Below, piece by piece: positions 54,854 to 63,380 of a DNA stretch of 64,000 bases. Source of the DNA: a virus; IMG/VR virus record IMGVR_UViG_3300020389_000255, positions 1-64,000 of that record, one strand, 5' to 3'. The notes beneath the pieces are model-generated. The model worked only from the letters and a program-made list of their open reading frames with translations. It was not told the origin of the DNA and did no database searches. How positions within the stretch are numbered: the stretch's first letter is position 1; every line of letters starts with the position of its first letter. The position numbers and the translations under genes were made by a program.

Positions 54854-55305
54854 TCTGGTATCAACCCCGGCCATGCTTGATTGACGACTCTCGCTGTTAG
54901 TCCCTTATACGGCAATCGTTTATTTACAATTTCTACCAATAGATCTGCCTCGGATGTATGTAGTTGTTTCATCACTGTGATAAAATCATTTTCGCATTCT
55001 GCCAAGTTACGAAAACCTGCACCTTTTGCTTGTGCAGTCAACTTGCCATCAAATTTACAATAACGACCGAGTCGCATTGCGGCATCTTCTAGACGTATCT
55101 CACATTTACTCCAATCTTCTTCTGGATTCTCATCGAACGGAGGTTTCGTATCAGGTACAACCCATTCAATTCTCTTGTCAAATGCACTACGCAATACTGC
55201 GAGTAGTCCATCAGTTTGATTCTCTTTTAATATTTCTGCCTTGCGATTAATTGATTTCTCGTCGGCAATCTCTTGAAAAAATTCTGGTAATGATTTATTC
55301 GGCAT
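54850..55305 (-). CDS. DUF6433 family protein
   Basis: 151 aa with SLPEFFQEIADEKSINRKAEIL at the start, LLAVLRSAFDKRIEWVVPDTKPPF in the middle and TARVVNQAWPGLIP at the end. These are the marks of a family found beside replication genes in T4-like cyanophages; its function is unknown. Stop overlaps the HAD start. Confidence 0.8.
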   Translation of the reverse strand: MPNKSLPEFFQEIADEKSINRKAEILKENQTDGLLAVLRSAFDKRIEWVVPDTKPPFDENPEEDWSKCEIRLEDAAMRLGRYCKFDGKLTAQAKGAGFRNLAECENDFITVMKQLHTSEADLLVEIVNKRLPYKGLTARVVNQAWPGLIPE

Positions 55306-55307
55306 CG

Positions 55308-56150
55308 TTAAAACTCCTCTATATTTTCAGTCAAATTTTTCAACCTTTTATGTATAAAATAATTTAATAGACCGGATCGGTCGTTGCATTCATACTCATG
55401 GTAATTCGTCGTTATCTCATTCTCCAAAGATTCGGGGATGAGATTCAAATCAATGAGTAAGCAATTGCGTTTGTAACCACGCAACATTTCATAATCACAA
55501 AACATTTCGGGATCTTGTTTGACCCATGCTTGCAATTTCTTCTTCGATAATGGTGCTTGTCTTCCTCCGTTGACGAACACATCGTCCTTCGACAAGAAAT
55601 TCGGAATGCCGTCACCTCGATCACCTTTCATTATCTGTTCCTTTAGGAAGTTAGTAGGTGATGGATCGTTCACGAATTTTTTTTGAATCGGTGAGTACTG
55701 CTTGACATGTGGATATGCTTGTAATTGCACAAAATCTTTGTCGCCGGAAAGAATGATAGTGTCATCTTCCTCAATTTTACACACGATGGCAATGATGTCA
55801 TCTGCCTCAGCAGTGTTAAACTCTAAAACTTTGTAGGGAAACACATTTTTAAGTTCTGCCTTGACTTCATTCAGGCATCGGAATATTTCATTCCAATCGA
55901 ACTCGGATTCCTCTCTATTCTTTTTTCGGTGTGCTTTATAATACGGAAAGAGTTCCCGTCTCCAATAATTTCTATTGTCGCAGGCAATAACTAACTCCCC
56001 ATAATCTGCTAGGAATTTACGTCGGTAGGAACGGAGAGAATTGAGGACCATGTGTCTCACCAGTCCTTCATTGACTCCACCTTTTCTTATTCCAGGTTGT
56101 TGCACCAAATTAGCAATGAACACTTGGTTATAATCAACTAATGTAGGCAT
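55308..56150 (-). CDS. rnh: RNase H / 5'-3' exonuclease (FEN-type)
   Basis: 280 aa (T4 RNase H is 305 aa). Asp clusters are visible: VDYNQVFIAN near the start, ACDNRNYWRRELFPYYKAHR, EADDIIAIV, and LSGDKDFVQL, then GDRGDGIPNF. It removes RNA primers from Okazaki fragments with gp32 and the clamp. Two bases separate it from DUF6433. Confidence 0.93.
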   Translation of the reverse strand: MPTLVDYNQVFIANLVQQPGIRKGGVNEGLVRHMVLNSLRSYRRKFLADYGELVIACDNRNYWRRELFPYYKAHRKKNREESEFDWNEIFRCLNEVKAELKNVFPYKVLEFNTAEADDIIAIVCKIEEDDTIILSGDKDFVQLQAYPHVKQYSPIQKKFVNDPSPTNFLKEQIMKGDRGDGIPNFLSKDDVFVNGGRQAPLSKKKLQAWVKQDPEMFCDYEMLRGYKRNCLLIDLNLIPESLENEITTNYHEYECNDRSGLLNYFIHKRLKNLTENIEEF

Positions 56151-56164
56151 ACTCTACTCCATAA

Positions 56165-56431
56165 TTATTCAAGAGGATCAGTCTGTTTTTTTGTACTAAG
56201 ACCCGTCTGTACATCATGATGAATTCCCATTTGAGCATATAATAATGCTCGGAGAATCTCAACTACCATACGAAAATCAGTTTGAAATTCTTTCGACTGA
56301 CAATCAAAGCCAAAGTCCATCAAGGTCTCAAGCAAAGGTGGAAGTGCCTCTTTGAGTGCTTCCTCTGCTGAATACCTTGGATCAATTTCATGATCTGGCG
56401 TTGATGGATGTTGAACTATTTTAGTAACCAT
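56165..56431 (-). CDS. Hypothetical protein, 88 aa
   Basis: Helical, with EEALKEALPPLLETLMDFGFDC and FRMVVEILRALLYAQMGIH. Start overlaps the previous stop (TAATG). Not recognised. Confidence 0.7.
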   Translation of the reverse strand: MVTKIVQHPSTPDHEIDPRYSAEEALKEALPPLLETLMDFGFDCQSKEFQTDFRMVVEILRALLYAQMGIHHDVQTGLSTKKQTDPLE

Positions 56432-57153
56432 TATAAAGTATTTAGGTGCGTCTCCAGAATAGTTTGTGTAACACTCGCTTCAGTTCCATTTTTGGTAGTC
56501 CTCTTCTTAACCTTTGATCTCATATATTTATCTGCGGCATTATGCAAACTATCATAAAATTTGTGTATACGTTTCAACTCTGGTTTTGATAAATTTGAAT
56601 ATGCCTCTTTCAGTTGTTTATCAGGTTTCAGTTGAATAACTTCTTCCATGAATTGTCGTTCAATTTTTGTCCAACGTTTAATATTGGTACAATCTTTACG
56701 TTTGACATTATGTCCACTGAGAAATCGGATAGGATCAAAATGCATCTTGCAATTATTATCAATAAACACATCAAGTTGATGTTCCAATTCTCCTAAAATC
56801 CCAACTTCAACTTTTATCTTCTTAGGTTTTCGTTCTACTGCAGGAGATTTTTCTACTTCAACAACATCGTTAATGCATTTTTGGATCATATTTTTGAATT
56901 TAAATTCTTGATCCAGATCTGGAAATTCAACACCTTTGCTTAGGAGTCTAGCAATCCAACCTTCAGATGTCAAGTAGTTCCACCGTGAAACATCATTAAC
57001 AGTCAACGATGAATCAACATTATTTTTAGCATAATCATGTAGAAAACGTCTAGAATCTAACTCGCTACGATTCATGTGATACCAATTCATTGCACGTAAC
57101 ACTCCGAGTTTATTGAGTTTAAGACCAAAATCTGGTTCTGGTTGTTTAGCCAT
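56431..57153 (-). CDS. Conserved T4-like hypothetical, 240 aa
   Basis: N-terminus MAKQPEPDFGLKLNKLGVLRAMNWYHMN is split here as residues 1-28. The rest is helical with a lysine-rich middle (PAVERKPKKIKV) and a basic C-terminus. No enzyme motif. It overlaps its upstream neighbour by eight bases. Confidence 0.7.
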   Translation of the reverse strand: MAKQPEPDFGLKLNKLGVLRAMNWYHMNRSELDSRRFLHDYAKNNVDSSLTVNDVSRWNYLTSEGWIARLLSKGVEFPDLDQEFKFKNMIQKCINDVVEVEKSPAVERKPKKIKVEVGILGELEHQLDVFIDNNCKMHFDPIRFLSGHNVKRKDCTNIKRWTKIERQFMEEVIQLKPDKQLKEAYSNLSKPELKRIHKFYDSLHNAADKYMRSKVKKRTTKNGTEASVTQTILETHLNTL

Positions 57154-57430
57154 TTTCTTTATTCCTCTTTATTTCTTCTTCGATAATCTTCCGCAATTCT
57201 ATTTCTAAAGCCGGTTCAAGTTTATATTTCTTAATCCAATCATTGACTTCATTAGGATTAGAAATATCTTCCATCATTTCTGCAAAAGCATCTTTTGCAG
57301 TCAATACAAGATCAGCCTTCTCCAGAAGTTTCTCTTTCACTTTGATTTCCAGTTTCCGTAAATGTACTTGCTTCCTTCTCTGCTTCCGTTTCAGTTCCTT
57401 CAGGTGTTTCATCTTTGCTCTGCTCATCAT
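57146..57430 (-). CDS. Basic then acidic coiled-coil protein, 94 aa
   Basis: Begins with a very basic helix (HLKELKRKQRRKQVHLRKLE), then an acidic helix with ISNPNEVNDWIKKY. The first 40 codons overlap the acidic tail of the next gene in another frame. GGAAGG four bases upstream is a fair ribosome site. Confidence 0.6.
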   Translation of the reverse strand: MMSRAKMKHLKELKRKQRRKQVHLRKLEIKVKEKLLEKADLVLTAKDAFAEMMEDISNPNEVNDWIKKYKLEPALEIELRKIIEEEIKRNKENG

Positions 57431-57590
57431 AACCTTCCAAATAAAATTTATTAATTAAACTTTTTGCTTCCACCCAACTAGGAACAGAAGTATTATTTGC
57501 CAATTCGTGTACTGTAACTTTGCCTTGATTCAAGGATCCACGCATTCTCCTCTTATGCAAATACTCTAAACATTCTTGATCATACTTCAT
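57312..57590 (-). CDS. Hypothetical protein with acidic tail, 92 aa
   Basis: Likely start ATG 57590 (57596 also possible), at the end of the previous gene. A folded part ends near YLEGYDEQ; the tail is Glu/Thr/Ser-rich and coincides with the overlap. Not recognised. Confidence 0.6.
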   Translation of the reverse strand: MKYDQECLEYLHKRRMRGSLNQGKVTVHELANNTSVPSWVEAKSLINKFYLEGYDEQSKDETPEGTETEAEKEASTFTETGNQSERETSGEG

Positions 57591-57840
57591 CGTCATAATC
57601 ACCACAATATAAACACCATTCATTACACCTTCCAAGAAGGTGTGCTATTCTTGCTTGTATCCATAGGGTCTCAGATGTATCCTTTTCGAGAATATCATTG
57701 AGTAAATCATTGAAGAAAACATGCCAGAATGCAGCGAGAAAACTAGCATCCTTTTCGTTCTCTGGTTCCATATATTTGAATTTTGCAAGATGTTCCTTTA
57801 CAACTTTACCTGCAAATCCTAATTCATCTGCTAATTTCAT
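57580..57840 (-). CDS. Hypothetical protein, 86 aa
   Basis: Helical N-terminus, Trp/Phe-rich middle (FLAAFWHVFFNDLLNDIL), and C-terminal CNEWCLYCGD with three cysteines. ATGA overlap with the previous gene. Not recognised. Confidence 0.65.
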   Translation of the reverse strand: MKLADELGFAGKVVKEHLAKFKYMEPENEKDASFLAAFWHVFFNDLLNDILEKDTSETLWIQARIAHLLGRCNEWCLYCGDYDDEV

Positions 57841-58505
57841 TGAGGTTGTCCGTGATTTTCTAAAAATGTAATTCGGTTAAATTTCGTGATAGGAACATTA
57901 TCAAATTTGCAAATCTCATGGGTTTTAATAGTTCCTTTAAATAGAAAACAATCACCAATGGTTATTGGATGATCATTCTTATCATAAAATAATACCAAGT
58001 CACCCTCTCTAGTTATGCCTTTGTAAATGTAATACCCAGGATAGACATCCATCTTGTGATCCTTGTAAACTAATTTAACAAAACAATTTTCTCGATTATT
58101 CAAATCTCCTATATAACTAGAACCCTTTATTATTTCTCTAAACTTATCAGAGGTGAATTTTTGATTATAGAATTGCAAAGAAGAAGCAACTACAGCAATC
58201 TGAATTTCAGATTTACCCGCAAGCTGAGATTGCAACTTCTGCCAAAAATTGGGATCAACATTCTTTGGAATACTGTTTAATCCAACGATCCAATCAATTA
58301 TTTTCTGTGCTTGTTCTTCGTATGCAACAATTTCATCATACCGGTTATTATCAATCAATACTCTGTGTGCTAATTTAGCAGTACTCGTCAATGGTCCGAC
58401 AAGTGTTTGAGATTGTTGTGCCGTTTTTACTGAAACATAACCACGCTGTTCATTGACAACCAATAAGGCACTACTAACAATTTTCAAAACAGAAAATGAT
58501 TCCAT
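57837..58505 (-). CDS. Hypothetical protein, 222 aa
   Basis: Start ATG 58505 behind GAGG; an upstream TTG is less likely. The C-terminal half is beta-rich (VYPGYYIYKGITREGDLVLFYD, CFLFKGTIKTHEI). Nothing recognised; a fold of two domains is suggested. Confidence 0.65.
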   Translation of the reverse strand: MESFSVLKIVSSALLVVNEQRGYVSVKTAQQSQTLVGPLTSTAKLAHRVLIDNNRYDEIVAYEEQAQKIIDWIVGLNSIPKNVDPNFWQKLQSQLAGKSEIQIAVVASSLQFYNQKFTSDKFREIIKGSSYIGDLNNRENCFVKLVYKDHKMDVYPGYYIYKGITREGDLVLFYDKNDHPITIGDCFLFKGTIKTHEICKFDNVPITKFNRITFLENHGQPQ

Positions 58506-58518
58506 AATCAAATATCCT

Positions 58519-58731
58519 CTAATTCAAGTTCCACAAATAATCATCAAGATTCAACTCTTCCAGAATTGAATCAATTTGTTCAATTTCAATATCATTCAAT
58601 TCTTTATTTGTCGGACCATCAAGGTCGTCCAAACTATGTAACTTCTTATTTACTTCTGACTTAGGTTGCAACACTTCCCAATTTCCATCGTTTAAATCAA
58701 TTTTCAATTTACCAATCTCCTTCATCTTCAT
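58519..58731 (-). CDS. Small acidic protein, about 65-70 aa
   Basis: Start uncertain: ATG 58731 or 58725, or a TTG nine bases after AAGGAG further in. Asp/Glu/Leu-rich with ELNDIEIEQIDSILEELNLD. Not recognised. Confidence 0.5.
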   Translation of the reverse strand: MKMKEIGKLKIDLNDGNWEVLQPKSEVNKKLHSLDDLDGPTNKELNDIEIEQIDSILEELNLDDYLWNLN

Positions 58732-58948
58732 CTTCTTCCCATGTGACTAATTTCGTTGACCCTAGACATAAATTCCCAAGGTACAAATCTTTGAGCATAT
58801 CAATTGGCATCCTCTCATATTTTTCTTGCAGTAATTTAATAATTTCCCTAGTAGTTATAAAACCATATTCTTTCTGTGCCAAGATTGAACAAATCTCAGC
58901 GGCAGAAGTTTTGTTGACTTTTTTGAGTATTTCTTCACTTTTTGTCAT
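58709..58948 (-). CDS. Hypothetical protein, 79 aa
   Basis: Start ATG 58948 overlaps the previous stop (ATGA); an upstream TTG is rejected. Helical (EILKKVNKTSAAEICSILAQ, TTREIIKLLQEKYERM), with an acidic end. It resembles a small winged-helix length, but without proof. Confidence 0.6.
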   Translation of the reverse strand: MTKSEEILKKVNKTSAAEICSILAQKEYGFITTREIIKLLQEKYERMPIDMLKDLYLGNLCLGSTKLVTWEEDEDEGDW

Positions 58949-59265
58949 TGAAGATCCGGATCCCAAGCATTTTCATCCTCATCTAAATATTTTTCCATAT
59001 TACCCCACATTGATTCAACATTTTCATAGGTTTCACCGAGTTCTTTCTCTGGTTCCCAACCAATGAATCCTGCTTTATCTCCATAGTCTGCAATAAGATT
59101 TAAATTCTCTGCATAAATTTCTTGGACTACTTTCTTTTGCATACGATTATATATCGTAAAATCCGTGCAACGAGTATCCATCTCAAACAACGTTGCACGG
59201 ATATCCTTTTCAGGAGTGTTAACTACTTTTCTCAAAATACTATAAGGTATTTTTCCAACCATCAT
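58945..59265 (-). CDS. Hypothetical protein, 106 aa
   Basis: Start ATG 59265 behind GGAG, sharing bases with the previous stop. Mixed helix (RKVVNTPEKDIRATLFEMDT) and an acidic C-terminus. Not recognised. Confidence 0.65.
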   Translation of the reverse strand: MMVGKIPYSILRKVVNTPEKDIRATLFEMDTRCTDFTIYNRMQKKVVQEIYAENLNLIADYGDKAGFIGWEPEKELGETYENVESMWGNMEKYLDEDENAWDPDLQ

Positions 59266-59480
59266 TATCTCCAATGATTCTCTGCATCTAATGTGTGGTG
59301 TGTTTCAATTTCAGCAAGATGTTCTTTTGCTTGTGCCCATTGATTCAACACCGTCAAATAAATTGATGGGTTACGTTCAACTTCAAACATCCTGCTCAAA
59401 CCATCCAATGCTCGGAGATAGTTAGAACACTCATTTCGCAGGATTGTTTGAAGTTTACTAATATCTGTTTCAGGTCTCAA
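59265..59480 (-). CDS. Small helical protein, 71 aa
   Basis: TTG start 59480 behind GGGAG. Helical throughout (ISKLQTILRNECSNYLRALDGL, LTVLNQWAQAKEHLAEIETH), like a phage lysis-inhibitor- or modulator-sized protein, but no match is recognised. Confidence 0.6.
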   Translation of the reverse strand: MRPETDISKLQTILRNECSNYLRALDGLSRMFEVERNPSIYLTVLNQWAQAKEHLAEIETHHTLDAENHWR

Positions 59481-59542
59481 CTAAGACTCCCGACTACAAA
59501 AAATATGAATATTCCAATCAGTACTGCATAACAAAGTATCAT
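59477..59542 (-). CDS. Membrane micropeptide, 21 aa
   Basis: ATG 59542 follows GGAG by eight bases. Almost wholly hydrophobic (one helix), overlapping the next start. Hydrophobic peptides of this size are common in T4-like phages; function unknown. Confidence 0.45.
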   Translation of the reverse strand: MILCYAVLIGIFIFFVVGSLS

Positions 59543-59553
59543 TTTATTCTCCA

Positions 59554-59916
59554 TTAAGACCAAGGGGTTGTTTTAATGTGTCCATCTACATCAAGAGCAT
59601 CGCCGAGTAGATATTTTTTGTAGTCTCCGTCAATGTACAAATCGTAAGCAGGATCAGCATCAATATCTGCAATATCTTCTTCAACCGTAGGACGATTTAT
59701 AAAGTCATTGATATCATCATCATTATTTATAACTTTTAAGGCATCCAATTCTTCAGTTGAAATGTTTTTGACATCAGCTGAAATTACGAATTCACCATTT
59801 ACGGTATCAACGAATTTAGGGGAGCAATCGTAATCCGCATAATTCACGGTGACGGGGATGTCACCATGAACTTTATGGGTGTGTTTGAGTGCGGCAATTA
59901 ATTCTGTAACTGTCAT
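59554..59916 (-). CDS. Hypothetical acidic protein, 120 aa
   Basis: N-terminus TVTELIAALKHTHKVHGDIPVTV is the pattern of small phage proteins of unknown function with a 'VxELIxxL...GDxxV' start. Strong AAGGAG site. The C-terminus is Asp-rich. Confidence 0.65.
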   Translation of the reverse strand: MTVTELIAALKHTHKVHGDIPVTVNYADYDCSPKFVDTVNGEFVISADVKNISTEELDALKVINNDDDINDFINRPTVEEDIADIDADPAYDLYIDGDYKKYLLGDALDVDGHIKTTPWS

Positions 59917-59932
59917 TATATGTATCTCCTTA

Positions 59933-60598
59933 TTAAGAATTCACAATTTTTATAATCAATTCACTAACTACATTAGAAGAAAACTTACCATCATCAAGTG
60001 CAAAAATTAAAGTTTTAGCAAGTTCATCCAATGTCCCAACACTATCATTATCTTTATTGGGAGTTGAATCTTTTTTTGTTGTATGTATTTGTATTTCAGG
60101 CCTTTCTCCTAATCTTTCTATCCGAGAGGCAAATTCCGCATCAATTTCTTCGTTTGATAGTTCAACAACTTCCTCTAACGTAAATTCAAAAAACTTTCCA
60201 AACTTATTTAATGAAAATGAACACGATTCTTGATCACTATTTAAGTAATATTTATCAACTATTCCTGTGAAAATATAATCAGTTTTAGGATCTATTTCTA
60301 GAACTCGTAAGTGTCCAAATTTATGATTGCAACTGCTGAAAGTCATCCTTAAAGGTGCGGTTCCTGATTTGTTCACAGCACCCCAAGATAAAGTTCCATA
60401 CTTGGCATCTGTGCCATCAGTAAAATCAACCTTTGCACTATGTCCACCTGGACTATGATCTAAGTGTACATTATTATCGGCAATAAGATTTTCCCATATC
60501 GTTGCAATTGGTAGTGTGGAAAAAACGGTTGGATCAACATTGTATTTAGAATTTTGGATTAATTGTTTAGCGATGCGGTCGGTTGCTGGTTTATTCAT
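59933..60598 (-). CDS. Hypothetical protein, 221 aa, with own promoter
   Basis: Start ATG 60598 behind AAAGGA; an extended frame to 60661 reads through the leader and is rejected. N-terminal half has HLDHSPGGHSAKVDFTDG and SCNHKFGHLRV with clustered His/Asp/Cys; the C-terminal half is helical. No family recognised. Its promoter is at 60676-60704, and its leader contains a tandem AACGCATATAA motif. It lies downstream of the helicase. Confidence 0.7.
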   Translation of the reverse strand: MNKPATDRIAKQLIQNSKYNVDPTVFSTLPIATIWENLIADNNVHLDHSPGGHSAKVDFTDGTDAKYGTLSWGAVNKSGTAPLRMTFSSCNHKFGHLRVLEIDPKTDYIFTGIVDKYYLNSDQESCSFSLNKFGKFFEFTLEEVVELSNEEIDAEFASRIERLGERPEIQIHTTKKDSTPNKDNDSVGTLDELAKTLIFALDDGKFSSNVVSELIIKIVNS

Positions 60599-60612
60599 TA
60601 TTTTTTCCTTTT

Positions 60613-60632
60613 TTATATGCGTTATATGCGTT
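60613..60632 (-). promoter_or_regulatory. Tandem leader motif AACGCATATAA
   Basis: Two overlapping copies in the leader of the 221-aa gene; one copy lies in the gp32 leader (41238-41248), and a degenerate form in the helicase leader. Could be a translational operator. Confidence 0.45.
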
Positions 60633-60675
60633 GTGTACGTTGTATGTGTTCTCGTTCTCAATTGTTTATAATGTA

Positions 60676-60704
60676 ATTATAACATATTTTGGATTGATTG
60701 TCAA
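60676..60704 (-). promoter_or_regulatory. Sigma-70 promoter of the 221-aa gene
   Basis: TTGACA (60704-60699), 17 bp, TATAAT (60681-60676), with AAAATATGT before the -10 and AAACAATTGAGAA after the start, shared with the 44.4-kb promoter. Confidence 0.92.
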
Positions 60705-60721
60705 GCCAAAAGCCACTTTAT

Positions 60722-62503
60722 TTAAGCATTTTCCAAAACTTTTTTGATTTTCAGTTTTTTCTCAACAAGATCATTATCTTCTTCTAACTCATCAAGAAAT
60801 AATTCCTTTTCACCTTTTATTCGGTCCTTACTACCAAAATGATCACTATCAACAACACTCGTTGAATCTAACAATGTATCAATAGTATCCTCAAGTGAAT
60901 CAGCATTATCAGATGGATTAATACTACCTGATTGTTGTGGAACATCAACTAAGTGAGCATCCAATTCATCTGTCAAAACTGCATAATCAGCATCAAAAAT
61001 TTCATTTGCCTCAATATTAGCATCAGTATCAACAATTGTTCGATAACAAACATTGAACGTATTCCAAATCAGAAGTTGAGTTTCTGGATCAAGCAGTTTG
61101 ATTTGTTCAAAGGTTAAACCTCCTAACCATAGACGACTAAAACGACCCAAAAATTGCAATACACTTTTGACAATTAATCCTTGATCATTAGTAACGTCAC
61201 TACTACGGAGATAAAAACATTCTCTCAACGATGGAATATTAACTCCCATAGTTCCCATATTAATAACTATCAGAATTACAAATTCATTTTCTGGATCATT
61301 TGCATAATCGAGCCAACCAGTACTATGCATAGCACCAGCAACTGGTCTACCATTACTGTTGTATGCAGACCAACCTTCCTTAGCATTAGCAGTAACAATC
61401 TTTGCCTCAACAGGAAGACCTCCTTTGAAAAGTTCATCCCTAACATTGTCAAAGGTAGTATTTTCTTCACCCTTTGTTTCAGCACGTATCAACATGGTTT
61501 GCTTATAAGTTATATTCTTTAAAGTAGAGATACTTTCCTTATCATTGTTTGAATGCAATTCAGAAATCTTTTTAGTTATTGCTTTTTTTGTTTCATGTTT
61601 CCATACTTGCATCATAGTAATACGATAACGCAAAGCATTCATTTGTGCATCAAAATCCCTATATGGAATCCATTCTATTTCATTAGAAAAATGTTTTGTG
61701 CAAGTAACAAATTCACTTGGTGAAATCCATTCATTTACTATAACAAATCTTTTAGATCCAATTTCCTTATGCTCAGGAGTAGGTGTTGCCGTAAAACCAA
61801 AAACATAAGGAGTAACATTATCAAGTAAAAAATCAATAACTTTAACTGTTTGTCCTTTGTAGTTTTTATTGAGTACACCAACTGCTTGTGCAGCCCATGC
61901 AGGAGTTGAATGACCTCCCCAGTGAATTTCATCACGCAAAAATGCAAGTCTACGTCCTTGTTCTTCAAAAACAGGAATCAACTCGTCAATACGGGAAGAC
62001 AACATAGCATCAGTCATCAAAACAATAACAAGTTTGCCCTTTTCTAATTCATCTTGAATATGATCAGCCCGAATTAATTCTTTATCATCTTCATCAATAC
62101 CATCTAAAATAACAGTATTATACATTGCATAATAAGGATTATTACGTGCAATATTCCGAACTTCCGTTTGATTAATTAGTCCTTGTTGAGGAACTACATA
62201 AATAACAAGTTTAACGGCATCTTTCTTTGTATCATCAATCAATTGAGGAAGTAATATGTTAAAGGCACCATGAGTTTTACCAGCACCTGTAAGCATTGTA
62301 ATAACTTTCATTTTATTCGCATGTAAATATTGGAGCATACTTTTACCAACAAAAACTTTTCGTTGGATATTTTTACGATCTGATTCTTTATAAACAGAAT
62401 AACGTATTGCTGATACGTAATTTCCTTTAGATATATCTCTAGCAGTATTACGTTGATCTGCTCTGTTACCTGTGAGGTGATATGATTGTGTGTTTCTAGA
62501 CAT
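60722..62503 (-). CDS. SF2 helicase/translocase (DEAD/Res-like)
   Basis: 593 aa from ATG 62503 (AAGGAG seven bases upstream; an earlier in-frame ATG lies in the leader). Motif I TGAGKT (72-77), motif II DEIH (191-194), motif III TAT (238-240), motif VI QFLGRFSR (450-457). The C-terminal 100 residues are acidic. The layout resembles type III restriction (Res) or phage SF2 helicases, but no nuclease domain is fused. A role in replication, recombination or DNA restriction cannot be decided. Confidence 0.88.
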   Translation of the reverse strand: MSRNTQSYHLTGNRADQRNTARDISKGNYVSAIRYSVYKESDRKNIQRKVFVGKSMLQYLHANKMKVITMLTGAGKTHGAFNILLPQLIDDTKKDAVKLVIYVVPQQGLINQTEVRNIARNNPYYAMYNTVILDGIDEDDKELIRADHIQDELEKGKLVIVLMTDAMLSSRIDELIPVFEEQGRRLAFLRDEIHWGGHSTPAWAAQAVGVLNKNYKGQTVKVIDFLLDNVTPYVFGFTATPTPEHKEIGSKRFVIVNEWISPSEFVTCTKHFSNEIEWIPYRDFDAQMNALRYRITMMQVWKHETKKAITKKISELHSNNDKESISTLKNITYKQTMLIRAETKGEENTTFDNVRDELFKGGLPVEAKIVTANAKEGWSAYNSNGRPVAGAMHSTGWLDYANDPENEFVILIVINMGTMGVNIPSLRECFYLRSSDVTNDQGLIVKSVLQFLGRFSRLWLGGLTFEQIKLLDPETQLLIWNTFNVCYRTIVDTDANIEANEIFDADYAVLTDELDAHLVDVPQQSGSINPSDNADSLEDTIDTLLDSTSVVDSDHFGSKDRIKGEKELFLDELEEDNDLVEKKLKIKKVLENA

Positions 62504-62556
62504 TTGATACTCCTTATGCATTGTATGTGTTGTCTTGCTTAATTGTTTATAATGTA

Positions 62557-62586
62557 ATTATAACATATTTTACTACTGTTTGTCAA
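62557..62586 (-). promoter_or_regulatory. Sigma-70 promoter of the SF2 helicase
   Basis: TTGACA (62586-62581), 18 bp, TATAAT (62562-62557), with AAAATATGT and downstream AAACAATTAAG shared with sister promoters. An AAAGTGGCTTT repeat lies upstream at 62.59-62.62 kb. Confidence 0.88.
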
Positions 62587-62623
62587 GGGGAAAGCCACTT
62601 TTTTCCAAAAAAAAGCCACTTTT

Positions 62624-63352
62624 TTAAGAAACCATCTTTTTTTTCTTGATGGTCGTTCTACCTTCAGACAAATGATCACCAGCACGATAAGTTTTTATTT
62701 TATGACAATGGGTACATAAAGTTTGATAATTATCAGGATGTTCATGTGATGAATTACCATCAATATGATCAACTTGAAGATTAGAAAAATATTCTGCTTT
62801 AGTAATTACACCCTGCTCTACAAGGGGCATCCAAGTATCAGAATAATTACATTTTATACCCTCAAGATGTTTTATCTTCGTATCTTCATTTTCACAAAGA
62901 TTTTCTACACAAATTCTATGGATTGATGCTCTATTAAGTTTATAGGTCTCTAAATCAATTGAGATTCCCCAAGACGAACTCAGTTCTACACATTCTGTTT
63001 TATACTTTTCTTCTAGATCATATGCATTCATGGCCTTAACGTCTGCCACTCCTTTCATCTTGACAAACCCACGACGAACCGCTTCCTTTTGTTTCTTTTG
63101 TACACTCTTAGAGGACATTCCAGGAGTTTTCCGAGTATTGCATGAAACACAAAGACCACCAATAGCCATGCCTTTAACTACATAAGGTCTCCATTTAAAC
63201 CCTCCATTTCCAACTTGATTTTGTGCTTGACGGACTTTACCAGTAGGAGAGGTTTTTGCACAACCAGGGTGGGCACAATCAGGTCGATTGGATTCGGTAT
63301 GTATTATGTTTCTTGATCCTGAAGGGTAGGGGTAAATCATTTTACTGCTCAT
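62624..63352 (-). CDS. HNH endonuclease
   Basis: 242 aa from ATG 63352, the one spaced correctly after AAAAGGAA; an ATG six codons upstream is less likely. LQVDHIDGNSSHEHPDNY followed by LCTHCHKIKT is the HNH catalytic core with zinc cysteines. An N-terminal CAHPGC...CVSC treble clef binds zinc. It may be a free-standing homing-type nuclease or a host-DNA nuclease. Driven by the repeated block at 63.4 kb. Confidence 0.88.
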   Translation of the reverse strand: MSSKMIYPYPSGSRNIIHTESNRPDCAHPGCAKTSPTGKVRQAQNQVGNGGFKWRPYVVKGMAIGGLCVSCNTRKTPGMSSKSVQKKQKEAVRRGFVKMKGVADVKAMNAYDLEEKYKTECVELSSSWGISIDLETYKLNRASIHRICVENLCENEDTKIKHLEGIKCNYSDTWMPLVEQGVITKAEYFSNLQVDHIDGNSSHEHPDNYQTLCTHCHKIKTYRAGDHLSEGRTTIKKKKMVS

Positions 63353-63380
63353 TATAAAATTCCTTTTCATTTGTTTTTAT

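Noticed and set aside
60599-60661. N-terminal extension of the 221-aa gene
   Set aside because: The added 21 residues come from the repetitive leader, while the internal ATG has a proper ribosome site.
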